Shown: positions 7,072 through 16,047, counted from the first letter of the stretch. The stretch is 16,222 nucleotides of DNA from DATFDN01 sp049591635 (GCA_049591635.1 JBAWFF010000244.1:1-16222), one strand, 5' to 3'. A program made the numbers and translations. Notes: a model not told the origin generated them from the sequence alone.

Positions 7072-7365
7072 ATGAACCGCGACGACGCCATAGCGAAGCT
7101 GAAGCAGCACGAAGCCGAGTTGAAACGGCTCGGCGTCGAGCATTTGTACCTTTTCGGCTCGACGGCGCGGGAGGAGGCGCGGGAGGACTCCGACGTTGAC
7201 CTGTTCTTTGATCACCCGGAGGGATCACTCGGATTATTCGAACTGATGGACGTGAAGGCCGCCGCCGCCCGAATCCTCGGACGCAAGACCGACATCATGA
7301 CCCGACGCAGCTTGCACCCGGTCCTGCGGGAGCGGATCGAGACATTGGCGCTGCAAGTGTTCTGA
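7072..7365 (+). CDS. mntA: MntA-like minimal nucleotidyltransferase (antitoxin of a HEPN pair)
   Basis: The 97-residue protein has the polymerase-beta-fold nucleotidyltransferase signature GS-x10-DxD exactly: Gly29-Ser30 in 'LYLFGSTARE', then Asp41 and Asp43 in 'DSDVDLFFD', and a third acidic residue at Asp74 ('KTDIM'). Small enzymes of this type, encoded just before a HEPN toxin, act as antitoxins by AMPylating the toxin (MntA/HepT). All three catalytic acids are present, so it should be active. Its TGA overlaps the ATG of the next gene by one base (TGATG at 7363-7367), indicating coupled translation. A purine-rich GGGAGGG lies about 20 nt upstream of the ATG, with a weaker GAG nearer to it. 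Confidence 0.88.
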   Translation: MNRDDAIAKLKQHEAELKRLGVEHLYLFGSTAREEAREDSDVDLFFDHPEGSLGLFELMDVKAAAARILGRKTDIMTRRSLHPVLRERIETLALQVF

Positions 7366-7724
7366 TGACTGGGCCTTCGTCGATCCCACGCCTCACCGAT
7401 ATTATCGAGGCCATCGGGCTTATTCGCGCCGAAATGGTCGGCGTCACACTCCGGGCCTTCGAACCCGATAAGCGTAAACGCTGGCTGGTCGAGCGAGGCA
7501 TCGAAATCATCTCCGAGGCGAGCCGCCATTTGACGGGTGAGCTAAAGACTCGCCATTCGGAAGTCCCGTGGCCGAAGGTCGCCGGCATCGGCAACGTGCT
7601 GCGGCATGATTATGAGCGCGTGGCGTACGATGTGCTGTGGCACGTTGTGCGGGATGACCTGCCGCTGTTGGAAAAGGTCTGCCGCGAAGAGCTTTCCACC
7701 GAGATTGCCCGCGAGCGGGAGTGA
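7365..7724 (+). CDS. hepT: HepT-like HEPN-domain (DUF86) toxin
   Basis: The 119-residue, all-helical protein has the DUF86/HEPN layout: 'RLTDIIEAIGLIRAEM', then 'RGIEIISEASRHLTGELK', 'VPWPKVAGIGNVLRHDYERV' and 'LWHVVRDDLPLLEKV'. HepT proteins are HEPN ribonucleases neutralised by the nucleotidyltransferase encoded upstream. The usual R-x4-H-x-Y active motif is seen here as G76-x4-H81-x-Y83: His and the Tyr that is AMPylated in characterised pairs are kept, but the usual Arg position is Gly, with an Arg (R80) directly before His. This variant may be a normal subfamily or an attenuated nuclease. It shares the TGATG overlap with mntA, so the two form one operon. Confidence 0.85.
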   Translation: MTGPSSIPRLTDIIEAIGLIRAEMVGVTLRAFEPDKRKRWLVERGIEIISEASRHLTGELKTRHSEVPWPKVAGIGNVLRHDYERVAYDVLWHVVRDDLPLLEKVCREELSTEIARERE

Positions 7725-7750
7725 TGCGGTGTTCTTTTGTCAGCCTGCGG

Positions 7751-8500
7751 CTACGCCAGATTTTCGATCGCCAACTCATAGCGATTCGGCACACGCACCA
7801 TGCGTTTTAGTTGTATGTTTTGGCCCGATCTCTTCACAATGTCGGTGATGGTGTCGCGCGTGGACTGCGGAGCGACGCACCCAATGATGATTGAGATCAA
7901 CGCACCGCTTGGCAACTGAAGCAGATTGTTTCGCGTGATCAGGCTCTCGTGGTTGCTCGCTACGGCTGCCTCCTGAGCTATCAGCCGGTATTCGTCTTCA
8001 TAAGCCCAATCCCTAGCTTTGGTGATGAGAGGTAGCAGCACTGTCTCAATATCGTCATCAGCCAGATCAATTGACGGATACTCCTCACAATATAAATTCC
8101 TGCGTGATTATCCGCATAATGTGACCACATTAACGTGTTGTGCGGGTTCGTCGTGAGACAGTAGACGCGATAGCGCTTTTGAATATCAGCGTCGATTCCG
8201 ATCATCTGATCGATGCAACGCTTAAGGAACGCTGGGTCATTGCGCAGCTCCATTGCACGTAGCTGATGCTCTCGCTCCGACAAATGGCTATTGTGCTTTC
8301 TGTCAACGCGCTCGATCCATTGAACCTGCCGTCGCCGGAACGCCTGATCGTCGAGCCGAGTTGAATCATAGCACGGCCTGCAATCCCAGGGGTCGTTGAA
8401 GCCGCTTATGTTGGAAAAAAAGGCTGCTGCTTGCCAATAACTGGCTGACGTGATCAATGTTGTAACGTTGATAGTGATATAACGATTTCGTTCCGCTCAT
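7751..8500 (-). pseudogene. decayed DUF2971-family gene (frameshift plus internal deletion)
   Basis: Three minus-strand frames carry successive blocks of one DUF2971-type protein. The first (from about 8500 or 8521) reads 'SLYHYQRYNIDHVSQLLASS'. A 7-A run (8415-8421) then throws the frame: with six As it would read into 'NISGFNDPWDCRPCYD', the FNDPxD hallmark. The middle block continues to 'YCLTTNPHNTLMWSHYADNH' and 'AGIYI'. Near 8083-8100 the frame changes again to 'EEYPSIDLADDDIETVLLPL' and 'KARDWAYEDEYRLIAQEA', the K..dW.yE.EyR block, ending at the stop at 7751. The stretch normally found between 'G.y/cI' and the 'V.Y...YP' strand is short or missing, which suggests a small deletion. DUF2971 proteins are of uncertain function and often sit in accessory regions. 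GC content is visibly lower than in the neighbours, consistent with acquired DNA. Confidence 0.7.
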
Positions 8501-8602
8501 TGCGGCTGTCACTGTTCCCATGGCCATCGTAGCTCTGCGCCAGTTCCTTGAGTGTAGCACCTTCGGCGCGGCGTTGGTGGGTTCTGCGTTTTGTGCGCCG
8601 AT

Positions 8603-9424
8603 TCACCCGCTCTCCACCGGCGGCCTACTGATCGCGTCGACATATCGCCGCACCGACTCCTCCATCACCGCCTTGCCGCCCGCTCCAATGACCCGCTCCC
8701 ACCACGCGCCGTAGATCGGCTCGAACGGAAACGGCGCCAGCACGTCGGCGATGTGGCGCACGCTCGATGCGTCGAGCGGGATCAGATCGGGATAGCTGCG
8801 CATGAAGCTCACCTTCTTGTCCGGCCCGACCTGCACGACATCGCCCGACAGCAGCGCGCCCGCGCCGTTCGCGCCATCGGCCCAGTGCAGCACCGTGGCC
8901 CCGGCGAAGTGGCCGCCGCAGCGGATCAGCGTGGCGCCGGGGGCGATCGCGTGCGTCTCGCCGCTCCAGAAGCGGATCGCCGCGTCATGGCGCATCACCC
9001 ATTGCCGGTCCGCTTCGTGCAGGAATATCGGGGCGTCGAAGGCGTAGCTCCATTCGACCATCGCCGCGTAGTAGTGCGGATGCGAAATCGCGATCGCCGC
9101 GAGGCCGCCGAGCGCGCGGACGATCTCGATGGTCGCGGGATCGATCAGGCTGATGCAGTCCCACAGCACGTTCCCGCTCGGCAGGCGCAGCAGCAGAGCG
9201 CGCTGCCCGATCGCGAACGACGGCACCGTGCCGACGCCGAGCAGCCCCGGCTCCACCTTGCCCCACGCATTGCGGTGGGTCCGCCGCAACGCGTCGAGCG
9301 TCGTCCACGCCTGGCCGAGCGGGTTCACGTATTGCCGCTCCTCCTGGCAGATCGCGCAGCCTTCGGGCGGCGCGTCGGAAGGCGGGTACTGGGTGCCGCA
9401 GGTGGTGCAGACGAAGGCTGGCAT
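8603..9424 (-). CDS. MBL-fold metallo-hydrolase with N-terminal rubredoxin-like zinc ribbon
   Basis: The 273-residue protein opens with a small Cys knuckle, Cys6-x2-Cys9 ('FVCTTCGTQYPPS') and Cys23-x2-Cys26 ('GCAICQEERQYV'), likely binding Zn or Fe. The rest has metallo-beta-lactamase-fold landmarks: a strand 'NVLWDCISLID', 'AIAISHPHYY' (His115, His117), 'GGHFAGATVLHW' (His172) and 'LLSGDVVQV' (Asp195). The canonical HxHxDH is reduced to H-P-H-Y-Y-A, so the second-site Asp and His are absent; a mononuclear site or a changed chemistry is likely. No signal peptide. The substrate is unknown. It is followed upstream on the same strand by the pirin gene with only 29 bp between them, so the two may be co-transcribed. 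Confidence 0.82.
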   Translation of the reverse strand: MPAFVCTTCGTQYPPSDAPPEGCAICQEERQYVNPLGQAWTTLDALRRTHRNAWGKVEPGLLGVGTVPSFAIGQRALLLRLPSGNVLWDCISLIDPATIEIVRALGGLAAIAISHPHYYAAMVEWSYAFDAPIFLHEADRQWVMRHDAAIRFWSGETHAIAPGATLIRCGGHFAGATVLHWADGANGAGALLSGDVVQVGPDKKVSFMRSYPDLIPLDASSVRHIADVLAPFPFEPIYGAWWERVIGAGGKAVMEESVRRYVDAISRPPVESG

Positions 9425-9453
9425 GGCGAGGCTCTCGGCGTTGCGACGGCTGT

Positions 9454-10320
9454 TTAGGCGGGGATACGCCCGAACCGCCCGCTCTGGAAATCAACCATCG
9501 CCTGCCTGATCTCGTCCTGCGTGTTCATCACGAAGGGTCCGTGCATGACCACCGGTTCGTCGATCGGCTCGCCGCTCAGGATCAGCACCGACGCATCGGT
9601 GTCGGCTTGCAGGCCGACATCGCCGCCGTTCCGATCGAGCAGGACGAACTGCCCCTCCCGCGCGACATCGCCGCCGTTCACGCGCACGCCGCCCTTCAGC
9701 ACGACGACGGCGAGCGTGTGACCCTCGGGCAGGGTCAGCGATGTCGCGCCGCCCTGGCGCAGCCGCACATCCCACACGTCGATCGGCGTGAAGGTATGCG
9801 CCGGCCCACGATGGCCCTCGTAGTCGCCGGCGATCACGCGCAACGTGCCCGCCCGGTCCGGCAAGTCGATCGCGGGAATGTCGCGGGCGAGCAGCGTCTG
9901 ATAGCCCGGCGCCGCGTTCTTGTCCTTGGCCGGGAGGTTGACCCAGAGCTGGATCATTTCGAGCGTCCCGCCCTTGCGAGTGAATGCCTCGGAGTGGAAC
10001 TCCTCGTGCAGGATGCCGGAGGCGGCGGTCATCCACTGCACGTCTCCGGGTCCGATGATGCCGCCGTTTCCGGTCGAATCGCGGTGCTCCACTTCGCCGC
10101 GATAGACGATGGTGACCGTCTCGAAGCCGCGATGCGGATGCACCCCCACGCCGCGCGGCGCCGTCGCCGGCGCGAACTCCGCCGGGCCGGCATAGTCGAG
10201 CAGCAGGAACGGGCTGACATGCTGACCGTGGCTGAAGTTCGAGAACATCGAGCGAACCGGGAAGCCGTCGCCGACCCAATGCTGCCTGGGGCTGTCATAG
10301 ACCCCGAGAACCTTCCTCAT
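9454..10320 (-). CDS. pirin-family bicupin
   Basis: From ATG 10320 the protein has 288 residues, the family's usual size. The N-terminal cupin keeps all four iron ligands: His61 and His63 in 'GVGVHPHRGFETVTIVYRG', and His105 and Glu107 in 'TAASGILHEEFHS'. 'GDVQWMTA' precedes them as in known pirins. The C-terminal cupin runs about 150-288 ('VWDVRLRQGGATSL', 'GHTLAVVVLKGGVRVNGGD'). Bacterial pirins are cytosolic Fe(II) proteins; some show quercetin 2,3-dioxygenase activity and others modulate metabolic enzymes. I chose ATG 10320 ('MRKVLGVYDS') because family similarity starts there and GGAGACACAGG precedes it; a start 22 codons upstream is unsupported. It is divergent from a LysR regulator, which probably controls it. 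Confidence 0.88.
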   Translation of the reverse strand: MRKVLGVYDSPRQHWVGDGFPVRSMFSNFSHGQHVSPFLLLDYAGPAEFAPATAPRGVGVHPHRGFETVTIVYRGEVEHRDSTGNGGIIGPGDVQWMTAASGILHEEFHSEAFTRKGGTLEMIQLWVNLPAKDKNAAPGYQTLLARDIPAIDLPDRAGTLRVIAGDYEGHRGPAHTFTPIDVWDVRLRQGGATSLTLPEGHTLAVVVLKGGVRVNGGDVAREGQFVLLDRNGGDVGLQADTDASVLILSGEPIDEPVVMHGPFVMNTQDEIRQAMVDFQSGRFGRIPA

Positions 10321-10371
10321 CCTGTGTCTCCGTGGCCAAGCCCAAAAAGGGCCGTTGCGATGGAGACGGAG

Positions 10372-10408
10372 ATAGTGGCGGGACAAACGGTCCAGTAGTC
10401 GCCATAAT
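10372..10408. promoter_or_regulatory. nested dyad in the pirin/lysR intergenic region, operator candidate
   Basis: ATAGTGGCG (10372-10380) and CGCCATAAT (10400-10408) are inverted with 7 of 9 matches. Inside them GGAC (10381-10384) and GTCC (10390-10393) form a perfect smaller dyad. Divergent LysR genes usually bind such imperfect dyads between the two promoters. I cannot fit a clean T-N11-A box. Confidence 0.33.
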
Positions 10409-10447
10409 CCGCCCTCTGTGTCCTATCCAGGAGACAATGGCGGGACG

Positions 10448-11365
10448 ATGCAGGACCTCAACGACCTCTATTTCTTCGTTCAGGTGGTGGACAACAAGGG
10501 CTTCGCCGCGGCCGCCCGCGGCCTTGGGATGCCGCGATCGCGCCTGAGCCGGCGCATCGGGCTGCTCGAGGAACGCCTCGGCGTCCGCCTGATCCAGCGC
10601 TCGACACGGCGTTTCGCGGTCACCGAGATCGGCCTCGAATACTACCGCCACTGCGTCGCCATGCTGGTCGAGGCCGGCGCCGCGCAGGAGGCCATCGATC
10701 GGGTGCGCGTGGAGCCGCAAGGCGTCGTGCGGGTCAGCTGCCCGTCCTCCGTCCTCTATTTCCAGGTCGGGGAAATGATCGCCCGCTTCATGGCCGCGTG
10801 CCCGAAAGTGGAAGTGCATCTGGAGAGCACCAACCGGCGCGTCGACGTGATCCGCGAAGGGTTCGACATGGCGATCCGGGTGCGGTTTCCGCCGCCGGAG
10901 GAAAGCGACCTCGTGATGAAGGTGCTCGCGCATAGCAAGCAGCGTCTCGTCGCCAGCCCGGCCGTTCTCGCGGGGTTATCGCATCCGCCGGTCCCCGCCG
11001 ATCTCAGCGCCCTGCCGAGCATGGCCTGGGGACCGTCGCATCTGCCGCATGAGTGGCGCCTCGAAGGACCGGATGGCGCCGGCGCGACCATTCCCCTCAC
11101 GCCACGCTTCATCACCGAGGACATGGTGGCGCTCCGGTTCGCGGCGTTGCGTGGCGTCGGCGTCTGCCAGTTCCCCACGACGGTGGTGCGCCAGGATCTT
11201 TTGGACGGGACTCTGGTGGACGTTCTCCCCGACTGGGCACCGGCGGCGGGTATCATTCACGCCGCGTTTCCGTCCCGGCGTGGTCTGCTGCCGTCGGTGC
11301 GCGCGCTGCTGGATTTTCTCGCCGAGGAATACGCCGCCCTGTCGCGGGCCGAGGAGAGGGAATGA
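10448..11365 (+). CDS. LysR-family transcriptional regulator
   Basis: From ATG 10448 the protein has 305 residues, standard for LysR regulators. The N-terminal winged helix-turn-helix is clear: 'LNDLYFFVQVVDNKGFAAAA', then 'GMPRSRLSRRIGLLEERLGV' and 'RLIQRSTRRFAVTEIGLEYY'. The effector-binding domain follows (about 90-300): 'GVVRVSCPSSVLYFQVGEMI', 'DVIREGFDMAIRVRFPPPEE', 'MVALRFAALRGVGVCQFP' and 'LVDVLPDWAP'. It resembles the large AaeR/PecT-like group, in which the divergent neighbour is the usual target; here that neighbour is pirin. GTG 10418 in frame is an alternative start with no added family similarity; an AGGAG lies 14-18 nt before ATG 10448. Only 11 bp separate its stop from that of the convergent N-acetyltransferase gene. 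Confidence 0.9.
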   Translation: MQDLNDLYFFVQVVDNKGFAAAARGLGMPRSRLSRRIGLLEERLGVRLIQRSTRRFAVTEIGLEYYRHCVAMLVEAGAAQEAIDRVRVEPQGVVRVSCPSSVLYFQVGEMIARFMAACPKVEVHLESTNRRVDVIREGFDMAIRVRFPPPEESDLVMKVLAHSKQRLVASPAVLAGLSHPPVPADLSALPSMAWGPSHLPHEWRLEGPDGAGATIPLTPRFITEDMVALRFAALRGVGVCQFPTTVVRQDLLDGTLVDVLPDWAPAAGIIHAAFPSRRGLLPSVRALLDFLAEEYAALSRAEERE

Positions 11366-11376
11366 CGGTGCAAGCT

Positions 11377-12273
11377 TCACGCGCGATCGGCGCGCGCGAA
11401 CCGCTCCAGGACCGCGTCAAGCTCCTCCGCATCGGGTAGACGAATCCCGAACGGGCCCTCAAGCGTGCGCCGCAGTTCGATCGCGCTGCTGAGTTGGCGG
11501 CGTTCCGTCACCCCGTTCAGGTGGTGCACCGAGAACTGGTTGTTACGCAGCGCGTACCGCCGATCGGTGTCCGTTCTGCCCACCATCAGCGAATGCAGGA
11601 AGTGCGAACCGGGAAACGTCGAAAGATAGTAGTTGCTGACTTCGTAATCCGGCTGGAACTGTTCCTGCTGGTCGAACCGGTAGAGCGACTTCCACGCGTC
11701 GTCGATCTTCGATTGCAGCTTGAAGCCATCGCCTGCCCGTAAAAGCCGGAACGGTTCGTGCGGCGTCGCCTGTTCGACGTCGAGTTCCAGACGGAGCGGC
11801 CCGGTCAGCGTCTGCGCGCCGAACCCCACATCCGCGATGTAGGGGCCGGCGTCGAGCTCGACACACATCAGCATGTGGCTGCGCGCGGTGATCGCATCCT
11901 CGGGCTGGTTCCACAGCACGCGCGCCGAGAGGGTGGTCACGCGAAAGCCGAGCGCCCGCAACATGTGGCTGAACAGCAAGTTCTGCTCGAAGCACCAGCC
12001 GCCGCGGCCGTCGCGCACCAGCTCCTCCTGCAACGAGACGAGGTCAAGTCGCGGCGTCCGTCGCATCAACGGATCGAGGTTCTCGAAGGCGATCGCCTCG
12101 GCATGGCGAAGGTGGATGGCGCGCAGCGTTTCGAGCGACGGCGTACGCCCTCCTGAATAGCCGATGCGCCGAAAGTAGGCGTCGACGTCCGGTGCTGCTT
12201 CGCTTGACACGTTCGCGCGTGGTGCGCCAGCGTGCATCGACGGCGAATTCGAAACTTGGGTGGAAGCGGCCAT
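11377..12273 (-). CDS. nat: arylamine N-acetyltransferase
   Basis: The catalytic triad is complete: Cys94 in 'RGGWCFEQN', His133 in 'ARSHMLM' and Asp148 in 'YIADVGFGAQ'. The 'PFENLD'-type loop appears as 'AFENLDPLM', and the N-terminal 'DVDAYFRRIGY' is typical. This cytosolic enzyme transfers acetyl from acetyl-CoA to arylamines or hydrazines. From ATG 12273 the product is 298 residues, about 25 longer at the N-terminus than the usual family start just before 'DVDAYF'. ATG 12237 or GTG 12210 would give a more standard length. GGAAAG seven bases upstream of ATG 12273 supports the long form, in which case the start codon overlaps that of the divergent dioxygenase gene. Enzyme identity is firm; the start is not. 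Confidence 0.9.
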   Translation of the reverse strand: MAASTQVSNSPSMHAGAPRANVSSEAAPDVDAYFRRIGYSGGRTPSLETLRAIHLRHAEAIAFENLDPLMRRTPRLDLVSLQEELVRDGRGGWCFEQNLLFSHMLRALGFRVTTLSARVLWNQPEDAITARSHMLMCVELDAGPYIADVGFGAQTLTGPLRLELDVEQATPHEPFRLLRAGDGFKLQSKIDDAWKSLYRFDQQEQFQPDYEVSNYYLSTFPGSHFLHSLMVGRTDTDRRYALRNNQFSVHHLNGVTERRQLSSAIELRRTLEGPFGIRLPDAEELDAVLERFARADRA

Positions 12274-13099
12274 GAAGTCACTTTCCGCGGCGGCGATCCG
12301 ACACTATCAGGAGCACGGCTATTATGCCCCGGTGCGCGCGCTCTCGACAACCGAGGCGGCGGCGGTGAGGCGCCACCTTGAAGACTACGAGCGTGTCGGC
12401 GGCGGCCTGTCTGGCCCGCTGCGCCACAAATCCCACCTCGTCTTCACTTGGCTCAACGACCTGATCCGCCACCCTGGCATCCTCGATCCGGTCGAGGACA
12501 TCATCGGGCCGAACATCCTGTGCTGGGGGACCAGCTTCTTCACCAAGGAGGCGCGCGACCCGAGCTTCGTCTCCTGGCACCAGGACAGCACCTATTGGGG
12601 GCTGGAGCCGCCCGACATCGTCACCGCCTGGGTCGCGATCTCCGAAAGCACGCTCGAGAACGGCGCCATGCGGGTGATTCCCGACAGCCATGTGGGCGAG
12701 CAGATGGCGCATCGCGACACCTTCGCCGCCAACAACCTGTTGAGCCGCGGCCAAGAGATCGCGGTCGAGGTGGACGGCGCGCGCGCGGTCGATCTGGTGC
12801 TGCAGCCAGGCGAGATGTCGCTGCATCATGTGCGGTTGATCCACGGCAGCGAACCCAACCCGTCGCCGCGCCGGCGCATCGGCTTCGCCATCCGCTATCT
12901 GCCAACCCATGTCCGACAGACGGTGGGGGAGCGTGACTTCGCCACCCTGGTGCGTGGCGTCGACGAGTACCACAATTTCGAGGTCGAGCGGCGGCCGGAT
13001 GCCGATATGTCCGAGGCCGCGCTCGCCTTCCACGCGCGTGTGACCGGCGCGCAGGAGCAAGTGCTGATGCGTGAAACCGGACGGGCGATGCGGGCATGA
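12272..13099 (+). CDS. phytanoyl-CoA dioxygenase (PhyH)-family Fe(II)/2-oxoglutarate oxygenase
   Basis: The 275-residue protein has the double-stranded beta-helix iron site: His103 and Asp105 in 'FVSWHQDSTYWGL', and His191 in 'HHVRLIHGSEPNPS'. Arg201/Arg202 follow in 'RRRIGFAIRYLP' and probably bind 2-oxoglutarate. 'GAMRVIPDSH' is the typical PhyH strand before the second ligand. Members hydroxylate diverse small molecules, so phytanoyl-CoA itself need not be the substrate. GGAAG five bases before ATG 12272 supports this start over an in-frame GTG at 12260. Its TGA overlaps the ATG of the MFS gene (ATGA, 13096-13099). The coupled carrier suggests that the imported compound is the substrate, an inference only. 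Confidence 0.87.
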   Translation: MKSLSAAAIRHYQEHGYYAPVRALSTTEAAAVRRHLEDYERVGGGLSGPLRHKSHLVFTWLNDLIRHPGILDPVEDIIGPNILCWGTSFFTKEARDPSFVSWHQDSTYWGLEPPDIVTAWVAISESTLENGAMRVIPDSHVGEQMAHRDTFAANNLLSRGQEIAVEVDGARAVDLVLQPGEMSLHHVRLIHGSEPNPSPRRRIGFAIRYLPTHVRQTVGERDFATLVRGVDEYHNFEVERRPDADMSEAALAFHARVTGAQEQVLMRETGRAMRA

Positions 13100-14382
13100 A
13101 GCTGTTCGGCACCGTGCGTTGGGCGGTCGTGGCGCTGCTGTTCATCGGCGGCATGATCAATTATCTCGACCGCTCCGCCATCGCGGTCGCGGCGCCCTTC
13201 CTGACCAAGCAGTTCGCGCTGTCGCCCTCGCAGCTCGGCTGGGTGTTCAGCGCGTTCTTCTTCGGCTACGCGAGCTTCTGTTTCGTCGGCGGCTATTCGT
13301 CCGACCGGATCGGCGGGCGCAACGTGTTCGCCATCGCCTCCGTCGTCTGGTCGGTGTTCTGTGGGCTCACGGCCTTCGTGTTCAGCTACGCCTCGCTATT
13401 GGCCGTGCGGGTGATCTTCGGGATGGGGGAGGGGCCGTACGGCTCGGCCACCAACAAGCTGGTCAGCAACTGGTTTCCGCGCCGCCAACATGCGAGCGCC
13501 GTGGGCTGGGCGAATGCGGGCACGCCGCTCGGGGGCGCCATCGCCGGTCCGATCGTCGGCTTCATCGCCTTGGCGTATGGCTGGCGCGTGTCGTTCATCG
13601 TGATCGCCGTCCTGGGCCTATGCTGGGCGGTGGCCTGGATACTGATGGTGACCGAGCGCCCGGAGCACAATCCGCGCGTCACCCGCCAGGAGCTCGCCGA
13701 GATCGCGGCCGATCCGGAAGTTCCGAGCGTCGGAGCGCATGTGAACCTGGGGCGATTGCTCATTCGCCCGGCCGTGCTGTCCACCGCCTTCGCCTTCTTC
13801 GGCTACGCCTACATCCTGTATTTCTTCCTCTCCTGGTTCCCGAGCTACCTGACGATGCAACAGCATCTCAGCATCAAGTCCATGAGTTTCGTCAGCGCGA
13901 TCCCCTGGCTGCTCGGCTTCATCGGCCTGGCCGGCGGCGGCATGGTGTGCGACGTGATCCTGCGCATGACCGGCAGGCCGATCCTGTCGCGCAAGATCGT
14001 GCTGGTCGGTGGATTGCTGATCGCGGCTATCTGCGTGGCGCTCGCCGGCGAAGTCACCAGCATCGGGTCTGCGGTCGCGCTGATGAGCATCTCGGTGTTC
14101 TTCATGTACCTGACCGGGAACACCTACTGGGCGATCATCCTCGACACGATCGAGAAGGGCCGCGTCGGCGGTGTCAGCGGTTTCGTGCATCTGATCGCCA
14201 ATCTCGCCGGGATCGTGGCGCCGGCGGCGACCGGCTACATGGTCCAAGCCAGCGGCTCGTTCACCAGCGCCTTCGTGCTGACCGGCGCGATTGCGGTACT
14301 TGGCGCGCTTTCGGTCGCGGTGTTCGTCCACCCGCCGGCCGCCGAGGCGGAGATGCTGCGGCCGGCGCTCTCTCGGGTCTGA
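13096..14382 (+). CDS. MFS transporter, anion:cation symporter (ACS) type
   Basis: The 428-residue protein has twelve hydrophobic segments and ACS-family landmarks: 'INYLDRSAIAVAAPFL' after helix 1, 'QLGWVFSAFFFGYASF' in helix 2, the loop 2-3 motif 'GGYSSDRIGGRNVF', 'RVIFGMGEGPYGSATNKLV' in helix 4 and 'SNWFPRRQHASAVGWANAG' before helix 5, ending that half with 'GWRVSFIVI'. ACS carriers take up organic anions such as sugar acids, tartrate, phthalates or other carboxylates by proton symport across the inner membrane. A central hydrophilic loop (about 185-210, 'TERPEHNPRVTRQELAEIA') separates the halves. It overlaps the dioxygenase gene by 4 bp and is surely co-expressed with it. The next gene is convergent. 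The substrate cannot be read from the sequence. Confidence 0.9.
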   Translation: MKLFGTVRWAVVALLFIGGMINYLDRSAIAVAAPFLTKQFALSPSQLGWVFSAFFFGYASFCFVGGYSSDRIGGRNVFAIASVVWSVFCGLTAFVFSYASLLAVRVIFGMGEGPYGSATNKLVSNWFPRRQHASAVGWANAGTPLGGAIAGPIVGFIALAYGWRVSFIVIAVLGLCWAVAWILMVTERPEHNPRVTRQELAEIAADPEVPSVGAHVNLGRLLIRPAVLSTAFAFFGYAYILYFFLSWFPSYLTMQQHLSIKSMSFVSAIPWLLGFIGLAGGGMVCDVILRMTGRPILSRKIVLVGGLLIAAICVALAGEVTSIGSAVALMSISVFFMYLTGNTYWAIILDTIEKGRVGGVSGFVHLIANLAGIVAPAATGYMVQASGSFTSAFVLTGAIAVLGALSVAVFVHPPAAEAEMLRPALSRV

Positions 14383-14404
14383 TCCGCGACACCCCTCCCC
14401 CTAC

Positions 14405-14427
14405 CCCCCTCCCGCAAGGGGAGGGGG
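14405..14427. terminator. GC-rich hairpin between convergent genes
   Basis: CCCCCTCCC (14405-14413) and GGGAGGGGG (14419-14427) form a perfect 9-bp stem around a GCAAG loop. It lies between the MFS stop (14382) and the mmsA stop (14440). No T-run follows on either strand, so it may act as a weak bidirectional terminator or be a copy of the CCCTCCCGCAAGGGGAGG-type intergenic repeat that I associate with high-GC Proteobacteria. Confidence 0.5.
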
Positions 14428-14439
14428 ACTCTCGGGCGT

Positions 14440-15936
<1,497 letters not shown>

Positions 15937-16000
15937 AAAGGAGCCTCCCGACCATCTGAGCCGATTCACTCTATCTGAAGAACCGGAGGGCCAAAAGGAA

Positions 16001-16032
16001 AGCGGCGGCCGGGATAGGCCCGAACCGCCGCT
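16001..16032 (-). terminator. strong hairpin upstream of mmsA, probable terminator on the minus strand
   Basis: AGCGGCGG (16001-16008) pairs perfectly with CCGCCGCT (16025-16032), and CGGG (16010-16013) with CCCG (16019-16022) inside. On the minus strand the stem is followed by TTCCTTTT, giving an intrinsic-terminator shape that would stop transcripts coming from the IS side before mmsA. On the plus strand the hairpin sits just before the ribosome binding site of a short frame, so a 5'-leader role is the alternative. Confidence 0.5.
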
Positions 16033-16047
16033 CAGAGGAGACTATCC

